From: Dryomyza anilis
Lineage: Eukaryota > Arthropoda > Insecta > Diptera > Dryomyzidae
Reading direction: 5' to 3'
Assembly: GCA_951804985.1 (NCBI GenBank)
Contig: OX638133.1
Span: 13,350,501-13,414,500 of the forward strand
DNA length: 64,000 nucleotides
Positions 1 to 12,700 of this stretch are shown piece after piece. The first letter of the stretch is position 1; every line of letters begins with the position of its first letter. Made by a program: the position numbers and the translations under genes. A model generated the notes under the pieces. It worked only from the letters and a program-made list of their open reading frames with translations. It was not told the origin of the DNA and did not search any database.

Positions 1-320
1 AGTTAAAGTAGTTTATACTTCCATATAATCTTCAATTTTACATATTCAAATTACATACTTAGTCAAATTATTATAATTATAAATTAATTATGAAATATGA
101 ATAATTATGTACTATAATTCATACTTATTTGTTTTAGTAATGTTATAAATGAAAAATCTATATTTTATAGAATTTTTAAGTGGCCTGCCAAATGTTTAAA
201 ATTCGATCAACTTTTGATTGTTTTCTTAAATAAATTATTTATATACAATTCTGACCCACTAACGTAGGCGGCATGAAATCGGAACCAAGTTTAAACTGCT
301 ACACGGATAGAAAAGATTTG

Positions 321-363
321 TTTGAATATGACTGAATTATAACTACATTCAGTCATATTCAAA
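321..363. repeat. 17-bp inverted repeat (hairpin)
   Basis: TTTGAATATGACTGAAT and its exact complement are separated by 9 bp. No function is evident; it may be a small MITE remnant. Confidence 0.6.
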
Positions 364-1318
364 TTCGAAATCACCATATAAATATTGGGAGTAGTATCTA
401 ATTACATTATAATTACATTATAATTGAATTCTATTATTATTTTGTTCAGATTGACATATTATATGATATTGAAACATAAATGGCTTTAATCGCGGATTTA
501 CACAAATTTACTATATTAATGTTTCTGTAGAAATATATATTTTTCATCAGATATTAATATATGTATGTTTGATATTTCCGCTATTTAACACACCCAACTT
601 CAATAAAAGGTTCTTTGAATTATATGTATTATGTTATTCGTGATTGTTACTGAGTGACAACGAATTTAAAAATAATAGCATTATTTTGATTATATGTATG
701 TTTGGCATTAGGATACCACTACTAAATAACAGCACTGCCTACTTTTAGCACTCAGTAACACTCACATTAATACTTTTCATATAGTTCAAAAGTTGTTTTT
801 GGTGGAAGAATTTGTTTAAGTACCGCCAATTACTGTTAATACCAGATAGTCGCTGTTTGTGAAATTTCCAATTCATCCGTAAAGTACTGAACTCAAAATA
901 GGAACAATAGATGGAAATGAAATTATAAGGTATAAATAAAATATGTGTAATAAAAATAAAATAAAAGTTTAGGTTTATAATTATATAATATAAATAAAAA
1001 ATGTAATTTAAAAATAGGGAAAAAACGAATATTATGTAAAGAAGATATAAGCACTAAAATAACTAAAATAACGCCGACAATTATTCATTCTGAACATAAA
1101 TCTGTTTGGACGAAAACAAAAATATGTTTGGCTCTTATTATAATAATGTTTGGCAATGAAATAATACTTTTGTTTGCATAAAGCTCCAAAGATATATGTA
1201 ATGCCTCCAAAATTATGTTTGGGAGAGCCCTTTTTTTTGCAGCGTGTATAGCAATTCATTGAAACCTCTAAATAATTAGATTTTATTTTTATTTATTTCT
1301 TTCGGATTTATATCCGAG

Positions 1319-1627
1319 CAAAGTATCAAGTAGGAAAAGTGACTAGATCAGAACTAGTACTGACTACTTCTTAAAAATGGGGACTAGTTCTTTTCCATGA
1401 GAGAAACCGATTATTTTGACATGGACTGGTCATTGCGGGGAGTCAGGTCTTCTGCATTACTTTACTCTAGTTCTAAACTAGTTTCAGAACTAGTAATGTT
1501 TGTCCTAGTTCATTTTGGACTAGTTCCGTAACTAGAATTTTTAGACTAGTTCCCCTTTTCCCATGGGTAGAGCTTGTTCTGAAAAATGTTCCCGCTTTAC
1601 GTTGACACTATAGCTGTTGATACTTTG
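1319..1627. mobile_element. Possible MITE rich in ACTAGTTC motifs
   Basis: CAAAGTATCAA at the left and TTGATACTTTG at the right form an 11-bp inverted repeat. In between, ACTAGT and TAGTTC motifs recur about a dozen times. No ORF. Boundaries rest on the short repeat only. Confidence 0.45.
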
Positions 1628-2933
1628 TGGACCAAGAATTTTACTTCTTTGATTTAATATTTTATATTTTTTGATAGAAAATAATCTGGCAATATTCATA
1701 AGTACAATTTACAATTGTACATTATTCGTTGATACTTGATAAGTTTTGGCAATTAACATATTTTATCTGAAACATGTTACTCTTATCAACACAAAATTAA
1801 TTTCAACAACATTGAATAAAAATCGTATTTTTTTAAATGTTATTAATTTTCAATATGTTCTTAAACATTAAATTTTGGACAAAATTTGGCTCCATTTACA
1901 CATTCAATATATATATAAAAGTCCTGATTGACTCATTGACTGATTGACTGACTGATCCATCAACGCCCAGATCAAACCTTAGACCAAGGAATATGAAATT
2001 TGGACAGGGTGTTCATCTCCCGACGTAGGCGCGTACTAAGGCGGGATTTTTTGAAATTCGCCTCACAAGGTACAAAAATGGGCGTGGCAAACCTGAACTT
2101 TTAACTGCTAATATCTTTGTACTTAAGATAGCCACAGTCATGATATTTAGCCCACTGAAGTATATTGTGGTTATTTATCATTTTCCCAAATGTGGACGGA
2201 ATTGGATCACGAGGCGTGGCACCTCCCATATAACCAAAACATTAAAATTGCTATAACTCCTGACATACTAAGAGTTGAGTTATAAAAATCGAATCAAATG
2301 TTCATATTTAAAACTCGAATTGTCACGTAGAATGTGGGCGGGATTGGACAATTTAATATTTAATTGCTATACGAAGACTACATTTCATCACATTAATGAA
2401 CAAATGTTCGTCATATTGATGAATGTTGTTCATCAACCCATTTTTATTTAAATATTATAAATCTTAAAAGAATTATAACTACATAAATGTCTAAACGGAG
2501 ACACAATTTTGTTTAAAATTTGATGTTTATGAGCATATTAAAAATAATCTGCTAGTTTTGTTTTTTAATCTTTCAACCAAATAGGGAGGAATTCGGAAAA
2601 AGGGCATGTCATTGATATATAAATGCCTTGGTCATTTTAAATGTGATTGATAAAAATATTGACAAAAGTTTGAAAACATTTTTAGAAAGCATTTTTGGTT
2701 TCAAATATTACGAAATTGGATCAAATTTCATGTCGCACACGTTATAGTGTAAAATTTGGTATTTTTGAAAACGGGTTTTAATATATATTATTTTTATTTT
2801 ATATTTTTCACGATTATTAATGATTTTTGTAATATAGCGTATATACATTCTGCATTTACTCATTTCAATGTTAAATCAAACAAATACATTTTTCATTCTG
2901 CATTTTGTCGTTTCAATGTTAAATCAAACAAAT

Positions 2934-3283
2934 AAAGGGTTTTCAATAAGAGCGCTACAAAAGTTTTTTTCAAGGGTTTTTCAACAGGGACGCTACAAAA
3001 GTAGAGCAACAGGGACAGCAAACCACGCCATATTTCTAGCCACTCTTTAGATATTTCTCTTCAATAAAGTTTGCCATTTCATGATGAAAAGATATACGAG
3101 CCAACAACGAGTCGAAATTATTCAAATTGACTACTAAAATTCGAATTCGTATATCTTTCCATCATGAAATGGCAAACCTTACTGAAGAGAAATGTCAAAA
3201 GAGCGGCAAGAAATATGGCATCGTTTGTTGTCCCTGTCGCTCTACTTTTGTAGCGTCCCTGTTGAAAAACCCTTTACATTTTG
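2934..3283. mobile_element. Fold-back element with arms of about 140-150 bp
   Basis: AAAGGGTTTTTCAACAGGGA at the left and its complement at the right (to about 3278). The arms match inward through GCCATTTCATGATG to a centre near 3115. The right-hand arm reads ATGGCAAACCTTACTGAAGA, an open MANLTEEK start as found in some IS630/Tc1-like transposases. The element may therefore be two copies of a transposon 5' end joined head to head. That origin is inferred; the inverted repeat is seen. Confidence 0.75.
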
Positions 3284-3770
3284 CATTACTAAAAAAAAAA
3301 ATAAAGCTAAATTATATAAATTTGAGTTTAAAGATTGTATTTGATTTTTGATAAATAAATATAAAAGAAAATTTTCAAAAAGCTGATACTATTTTACTAA
3401 ATTAATTTTCACGGTGTCGTATAAGAAGCGCAAAATTGTTGTAATATAAATTAATTCTAAAGGTTTTAAAAATAGTTTTAATAAAATAATGTACAATTTA
3501 ATATAATGTAATAATGCGTTTTTTTCTTCATTCTAAAGCACTTAAAACTACAAAGTTGAACTGCATTTACATTTAGAATGCTAGTAGATCATATGACTTA
3601 CAGTAATTTATATGATTTAATATTTCCCTATTGAAATATGCTTAGAATGTATTAACAATTCCCAAAAATATGCAAATGTTTTTGATATTGAATCTTTGAT
3701 TTTTAGTGCTTGGTACACAGTATGTAGTATATATACAAAAAATAATAATTTTACTATCAGATACATAAAA

Positions 3771-6700
3771 TTAAATGACCCGTTTGCTACTGGCCTCAGT
3801 TCCATTATCCGCATAATGATTACAATAACCCATCACAATGTCAGCGCGACAATCGCCCATGATGTCCGGCAGCAATACAGCAGCCCCTAGAATTGTGACA
3901 ATAGCACCGAATACGACGAGTCCCAATGCAGGCAATTTTTCACGGCTGAAGAGCGAGTGTGGCTCCATTTGGATGTAGGCCAGACCTGGTAGAATATATG
4001 CTAATGGTATGGCTGCCAACAAACCCTGTAAAGAGTATGAATTAAAAATATATATTTTTTGTTATTTTTTTATATATTCTACTTACATTTAATTCCAAAA
4101 CAGAGCCCAGACAATCAGTAAGTGGCGATATAATAAATGCACTAAATACAATAGCCAAAGTTATAGTTTTCGAGTAGACATCAATATCAGCACCTTTTTC
4201 CAAATTTGGATCTTTGTCCTGTGTAAACTCACTGATGGGTTCTTTCAGTACAAATCGGTGTACCAGAGCTCGCACGATCTATTCTTAAGTACAATTAATA
4301 TATGGTTTTATCAATTATTCAAAAATTTATTCCGTCGTACCTCTCTCGACACAAAGCATTCTATGGGAAACGTTAATAGAATTGAGATCGAAAATAGCAC
4401 TCGAGAGAAGTTCATAAGGTCATCATTCCAGCAGTAGTTCTCCAGCAGATCACCTACAATATATTTCAATTTAAATATATATATATTATAAGCGAAAGTA
4501 AAATAGTATTATGTACATTTATATAATTGAATGTGTTGATAAGAAATTACTTAGCTTTTGTGAACTAAAAACCTCAAACGTTAATAACAAAAACAATATA
4601 TACTGATAAGGTCTCATTAACCGCAAGACCGCAATGTGGTACCGCTCAATAATCGCAGCTCGGTATACAAATTAAAATACACCCTTCAACGATTGTCCTC
4701 ATTTGTTGATTACACAGCAATAAATGTGCAACATTTTTTTCACCATCTTCCGATTTGATAACGATTTTAGGGTAATATAGGGTCGCTAATCTCAAATCCG
4801 AACCGTTTTCTTAAAATATATATTTTTTCATATTTGATTGCAAATTGTTAGTGACCCAACGGTTATGCAGCAAAACGGACTTCAGATTAAGAATCAGCAA
4901 ACCTGCACACAAACAAAAAATTTCACCAACTACCAGTATTCATCATATTGATGATTTCATTCATTAAACTAAAATCGAATTTTTTCAGTGTTTTTCATTT
5001 TTAATATTTTTTATATCATCAAATTTCAAACAAACATTGGTCTCATTTATTTACGTATTTATAATTCTTATAAGATTTATGATATTTAAATTAATATGGT
5101 TTGATGACCAAAATTCATCAATATGATGTTCACTTTATCATTAATATGATAAAATGGAGGCTTCGAATAATTAGCAATTATATGTTATAAATCATTTAAG
5201 AATTATAAATACATAAATGTGTAAATGGAGATAAATTTGTGTTTTAAATTTGATGTTAAAAAAATATTGAAAATGAAAAACATTTAAAAAATACAATTTT
5301 AATTAAATGAATGAATTCATCAATATGATGAATCCTGGCAATTGGTGAAATTTTTGGTAAAAATGTTTGTGTTTGTATTACTCTAAAACAGTTATGTTAG
5401 ATGGTATTTTTTGTAGCACTGAAATACAAAATTCATCAATATGATGATTGTATTCATAAGTATTATGAATTTTTTACCAACTATCAGATGATAAATAATG
5501 GATGATTTCATTCATTGAATTGCAATTTAATGTCCAATATGATGCTTTTAATGTTCAATATGATATTTTGAATGTTTAATATGATGTTCATAATATGATG
5601 AAACGTAATATGATGAAACGTGTTCTTCAAATTCAATTCATCATATTGAAGAACGCATTAATCAAATTGATAATGAATTCATAACTAATGTTTAGTAGTT
5701 ATGAATATAATTCAATACAATGAATTATGCTTTGAAGAACAAAATTCATCAATATGATGTTCATTTCTTTCTGTGCAAGAACTCTAATATTTTGAATACA
5801 AAAATAATCTATTTTAAGATTTTAAATCATGTAATTATCATCAAGTTAGAAAAACTGCTTTTGATTTTTATTTTTAATTTCAAATAAATGCAAAAATCAT
5901 TTCTTTTTCTAAATTTTTTAAGTACTAAACCCAGAAATAATAACATCAAATCCGATTAAAATTGGTCAATAGGACAATTATTGATTTAATAGTATACAAA
6001 AAATAAATCTTTTCATATAAACTCAATTTCTATTTCATGGTATTTTCTTGTATTTAATGATATTTTCCGATTGAAATAATAATTTATCTTATTGACTATT
6101 TTTAATAGTAAAAAACTATTATTTATATGGCATTTTTTTCTGGAATGATGTACTACTATTTGGTATAATTTAAAACGTACCCTGTGACAACGCCCGAAAT
6201 GTTGAGTATCCAGCAATACCAAACAGAGCAGCAATAGTCCAGGCAAATCCAATCGACACATGGGTTACTTTTTCCCAACGTTCCAAGGTGGCATTACGCA
6301 TGGATTGATAGACGAGAAACGTATTATGGTGACACATGAATGCTGAAAAAATTAAAAACAATATATAATTAGATACACAAAATCATAATTTTAATATAGA
6401 AAAGTTAGTTCAAACTTAAAAACTTTGTTATCGTTATTGAAGAAATAAAACTCAATAATTTTCAATACATAAATGCTTTAATACAAAAATCTTAATACAC
6501 ATCACATATATTAATAAATAAGGAGGAAAGGAAAATGCGTTTTAAAATAAATGTATGTATTAGATTTACGTTCTAATGGAAATGTATTTTTTACTACATT
6601 TATATAGTTTCTTTTTAGGGAAAACAAGTACATATTTTTTTTTGCAATTTCATACAAACTTTTGCTATTGGAAATATCCGAATTTTGTATTTGTATGTCC

Positions 6701-9700
6701 TAGAATATGTGTATAAAATACTATACCTTCATTTATTTTTAATAGTTTCTGTATTTACTTAACCTCAAGAACATTGTATGCCATTTTTTAACAGCAATTG
6801 TTTTTCTAAATTATGTATATAAACTGCATTTATTTTTACTACATTCTGTATTTATTTAAAAGTTTTGTTCAGAGTCTTGGTTTTTGTTTGTACTTCCCCC
6901 CTAGTAGAAATTTACCCTAATAGGGTATACATGTTTATGTTCAGATCAGGTTCCTCATGTAACGGATCAGGTTGTGACAAGGAAAATAATAAATGATCAG
7001 TCCCCAATCATGACCCTATTATAATGTTCGCTAGTGTTGCTCATTTGCAAATTTCAAATAATTAAACAAAAATTGAAAACAAAAACATACTACAGTTTCT
7101 TCAACATGTAAAATACGAATTTCTACTACATTGTGTAGTAAAATCAAGTGAAATAAAAACAAATGTATTAAAAAAGTAAATAATATAGTAGAATTACATT
7201 TTTTAATATAGTAAATTTAAAAATTTACAAAAATACACTAAACTATCTACAAATATCATTTGTTTATCGGAAATATATAGTTTTCAGAACTCAATATTGA
7301 TTCCTGCTAGTTATATTGGAATTTTAGTATCATTATAGATGATCGAAAATGATATTGTTACGAGAAGATGTAATTTGCCCCACAGTGCAAGCAATCAAAA
7401 ATAATTAATGAGACGCAAGACAATTCAGCGCACTAAGCATGTGATAGAAAGAAACGGAAGATCATTCAGCGCACTGAGGCAGTGTGTGAGAAAGAGATGG
7501 AAGATCAGCGCATTAAAACACATGAGTGCGAATGAGATGCCAATAGCATGCGTCATTCACGAAACGAGTAGAAGGTTCTCGAACCAAGTCGAAGCTTGTC
7601 GAACTGATGCATGCAGTATATAAGGGAGCCGCATCAGAGGTACAGCACTTCTATGTTTGTCTATAGGCAGTCAGTGAAACGCACTACTGATCTCAATGCA
7701 ATTGTGACTGGGTTTGAAGGAATAAATGCAATGATCAGTTCGTTCAAAATAAATTTCTAATAAATTTCTAATATAACCTCATGAAATCCTAAATTCATTT
7801 ATTAGAATATATGTGCCAAATCGAAAAAAACTGAAAAGGCAACTTACCAAAAACCATGATTCCGGTCGCCGGTATTACGTCTGCATTTGCAAATTTCCAG
7901 GATTCCGTTGTGTCTGTGCTGCATAATCAGTTGCAATAAATACATTAAAAAATAGCATTTATTAAAAAAAAAAATCATGAATAATTGTAGAAAATGATAA
8001 TGATTATCTTAAAATTAATTTGTATTCAAACCATAAACAGTGTGCTCAAGAATATTCTTCAATTTAAATCAGTTTTTATTGATAATAACACTTTGCACAT
8101 TTTAATTGACCTAAATTCTTTTTAATGTTGCCATTAACTGAATGGAACAGACACCATCTAATGCCATAAAACAGTTCTTTTGCGTCACAACAATACCAGA
8201 TGCAGTAATATAGAGTCATAAATACGTACAAGAGTCAATTCATTTTATAGAATATTGCTGCTACATATAATCTACACACAGAAAATCCACTTTTGGCATG
8301 TGGTTGGAAGAACGAATAAGTTAGTTGTACCAACTAACTTCATTCGATCAAATCGAATTGTCTACCAATTTGTTGGCTATTACCCTTCAATATTAGTTTA
8401 TACACACTCCCGATGGTTCCAAATCTATACTAAGTTGTTCTAAAATAGTTCGAAGTTGGTTGCAGTACAAACTACAACTCTTTTAGTTTTGACAATAACA
8501 ACCGACTAAGCGGTTGCGAGAACCAAATAAGTTGGTTGGGCAGAGAGCTGAGTGGCGCAAGAAATCTATACGCTGTGTGTACATATATTAAAAATAAAAA
8601 AGCTATTTGCTACTAAGTACTATTAATTCATAAATTAATATTTTTTTTTTTGTTTACTTACTTTCATTTTTCTGATTATTTTTGTGTTAAATATCTTTTC
8701 AAATATTTTACAAATACGAGAAATTAGTCTCAGACTCATATTCAGAATTGTTTTGATTATTTTTACGAATATTTCATAGACTGCTAATGAAGTTATTATA
8801 AATAATTCATTGTATGAATTGTTAATAATATTAATGGATTTCTTTATTAATATATTATTGATAAACATGTAGTGAAAAACATGACTGTGGTGATCATAAT
8901 TGAAGGGCATCATGCAATGATTTGTTTGGGTTTTTGTTCTTGGCAATCATTTACTATATCTAATATGTATTATCCTTAGTGATGATATAATTATTTCTCA
9001 TTTACCATATGTTGGTTTTCACTATATTATGATAACTAAATTATTGTTAATATCATGTTATAATTGGCAATTACAATATTTTGATTGCGACAATATTATT
9101 CGTAACAAAAACAATCATTTTATTATAATAATATGTCTACTATAAAATGATTATAGCGACCAAATTATTGTTGAAAAAATATTCAAATACAACACTTCGA
9201 TTGCGACAAACATCTATGATTGTGGAGACCATAGTATTGTTGTCGAGATCATATTGCAACCATATTTTTCTCAGCCGGCAGGCATATTTTATTCTGTGTA
9301 CATCGGAACTGTTTTATTTATATATTTTTTATTCTATTTTTTTTGCAATAGTACATTAAATTTAATCCACTAAATAATCATCAATTTGCATCTTTAATTA
9401 ATTGTCAACACTTACACTTTGTAATCACCAGACATGAGTTTCAGAATCACTGCGAATAGTATAAAGACCACGCAGGCCAGGCTGATGAAACTCGCACGCG
9501 CCAACCTCGAGACATTTTTGTATAGGCAGAGTGGGACTACTACACCGACGGTGACAAAGAACACAACGCCCAGACGAACGGCGCCCATGGAGGCGCCCCA
9601 CGAGGGAAAAAATCGCACCAGCACTTTGGATAAAGTGTCGCCAACGACGACATTATACGAAATCATGGCTGTGTAAATAAGTAGAAAAAAGAAGGTTTCA

Positions 9701-12700
9701 TGACATAAAAGGCGGTATTTAACAAAATCTAAGAAATACAATTAAAAATCATAAAATTGTAGACTTCTTTAAAAATTAAAATTTAGTGTTATTGAAAACA
9801 TTTAAATCGATTTGTTAAATATTTAAAGTACTTACCCAAGAACGGATACATAAATTGCAACAGCGACAAAAAGTAATAACCATATTTGCCATAGGCAGCC
9901 TCCATAATGCCGGGATAACTAAAACGACCGCATATATGACCGCAACGAACCTGATTTAAAACATTATTATAAACATTCAAAAAGTTTTAAATTTATGAAG
10001 ATTTTAAATTAGATAAATACAACGAACATTGAGAAAATATTTAAATTACTTTTGACTTTTAATGGCTAATAAAGCCTCTCTGTCTGTCCTATATAAATTT
10101 TATTTATGCAACCACAAAATGTTATATATGTTTGCTTTGATATAAAAAAAATAGAAAAATATTTCAATATTTGCATATTGTAAGTATATGCTAAACATTT
10201 TGCAATCAAAAACAATTCTCTGTAGTTATTTTCAGAGCGGTTGTTAAACTTGGCCATAAAGTTGGACCCAAACATTCAGGAGCACATAATTGTTGTTGAA
10301 CTTATGTAAATTGAATGTGTGCGCCTTGCTACTAATGAGATGAACCACCTTTTGCGGACCGTTAATTAAGATGAAATCCTGATTATTTTTATTATTATTC
10401 CGTTTATTTGCAAATCAACAAAATTAATCAAAAAAAAAAAAGGATATTAATCTTTTTTTGTTTAATTTAAAAATGTATGTATACCGAAAAAAATATTAAA
10501 CGGAAATATAGCAACTGATATTAATTGAAATAACATAAATAGTTCGATAATTATCATTAATTCGATACACGAATTATTTAATAGTATAAAACAAATCCTT
10601 TCTGGGTTGGTGTATATGCTAATATACATTTATCATACACACCAACCGACAGTTTTACAGTCAAAGCATAGTTTGACAGCCACTACACAGTTTTATATTC
10701 ACTTCACAGCACTATTTCACTGATACTATTATACTGAATGTACTATTGTACTGATCTTACATTAGTTCATTGCAAGGTGTGCTTGGTTTGTCGGGTCGTT
10801 TTCCTTTCATCATCATGACTTTGATATTCATCTCTAATATTTGTGTTTAACATTTCCCATTCATAAAAAAAATATAATAAATAAACAATAAATAACAAAT
10901 AAGAAATAAACATTTTTTTTTTCATCGGGTGTGTTATTTCCTTTAGTTTTTGTTCAATTAATTTATTAAATAATATAATTAAATATTTAATCAATACATC
11001 GTATCGGCTTTGAAAAAATTAAGTTAATTGTAATGATAAATGTATTAACAATTTTTTTTTCTGTGTAAATTTTTTATCGTAACACTATGAAACATCAGCT
11101 TTTCAATCATTTCACAAATTGATAATGAATTCTTTTCATTGATGTTTTGTAGAGATCAATATTATAACATGTTCATCAATATAATGATTCATGGTTTGAA
11201 CATCACAGAAAAAATGTACAACATATTGATGAATTCCCTTCTTCAAATCATGAATTATTCTATTGAAAAACCATTCATAATATTAATGACTAACGACATC
11301 AATGTAATGAATGCGATCATAAATATGATGAACGCTCGTTAACTGTCGAAAAAGTGTTCTTCTATATGATGAACTGTATGTAAAGCTAATGAACAAATAC
11401 ATAACAAATATGTACATCATATTGAAGAATGCTGTCTATCAAACCAAATTTAAATCTAAATATTTATTAATCATTCGTTTTTTTGCTATACTTTTCAGTT
11501 CTCATGTAGTTCTTGTATGTTATTTCTTATATGATGCTAGCTCGACATGTATAAATTAGTAAAATAGTTATAATCAATTTACTAATAAAAAGTAATATTT
11601 AAAAAATATATATTATAAAAACAATTATTTTTTTAAATTTTTTTTTGAATAGTTTTTTATTGAAAATTTTTTTTAATTATTTTTTAAAACAATTTTTTTT
11701 TTTTAAAAATGCATAAAAAATTCTATCAATTCAATTTACAAAAAAAAATATTATTCATAGATATTATGAATATATTCATCAATATGACGATTCAAATGAA
11801 TTGTGTGGAATATTTTAGTCTATGATGTTCGAAAGTATAAATAAGTTCATATATTTAATGAATGCATTCATCAATACGTCAATTAATGAACCAAGGTATC
11901 ATATGATGAATATGGTAATTGGAGAAAAATATTCATTATATTTATGAATAAATTCATCATATTGATGATTTTTTTCTCTGAACGAAATTCAATAATATGA
12001 AGAATATTTTTTCGTTGTAGTCAATAGTATAAATTATTATTTTAATCCGTAATACTATTAAACTACTAAAATACTATGAAATAGGTCCAGAGTTGATATG
12101 AAAATATTAATTTTTTGTATATTATTAAATCAATGAACAATTTTAATATATTTTTATCTGCGTGAAAGAACAAACTTTAGTTGCTATAGCTCCTTAAATC
12201 AGTTTATTTCACAGAATATCCTGATTAAATTGCAATTTGATTTATGTAACACACAAAATAGTATCGCATGTCTATTCGCAATTAGTTGCAATTCAATTTG
12301 AAAAGAAATTTTAGCCCTGAAGAGCGCCAAAACCAAAAAAAAAAATAATGTTCACTTGATTCACAAAATTACCTCAACTAATAGATACATATTAAACGCA
12401 CTACCTTTAAATCAAATTCGAAATTACCAAACTCAAGGCTCTATTAAACGATTCTAGGCTAATTTCACTGATTTAGGTCCAGCATTACAATCCTACCCAT
12501 GCCACTAAGTGGTAGTTGCTGCAATGCCATCATCAGCAGCAGCAGATGTTGTTAACACACTTGTCTTCGCTTATTCTGGCAATGATGGGAAAATGGTGCC
12601 AATGATGCGTAGGATGTTGCTGTAAATGATGCTGATGATAATGCAGTTTATGATGTTGATGATGTTGTTGATGCTGTGGATGTTGTTGATGATTGTTGTG

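Larger units (their letters stand above)
1..2930. other. Intergenic AT-rich DNA, no gene recognised
   Basis: Apart from the hairpin (321-363) and the possible MITE (1319-1627), I see no coding sequence. About 1950-2400 is a moderately GC-rich segment with GGGCGTGGC and GGCGGGATT-type blocks like those in the 43.6-44.3 kb element, so probably an old transposon. A fragment of the ATCATATTGATGAA fold-back family lies at about 2380-2545. Confidence 0.5.

Noticed and set aside
3127..3351. 74-codon open frame with MANLTEEK
   Set aside because: Only the first few residues look like a transposase start; the rest is the complement of the fold-back arm. Described as an element, not as a gene.
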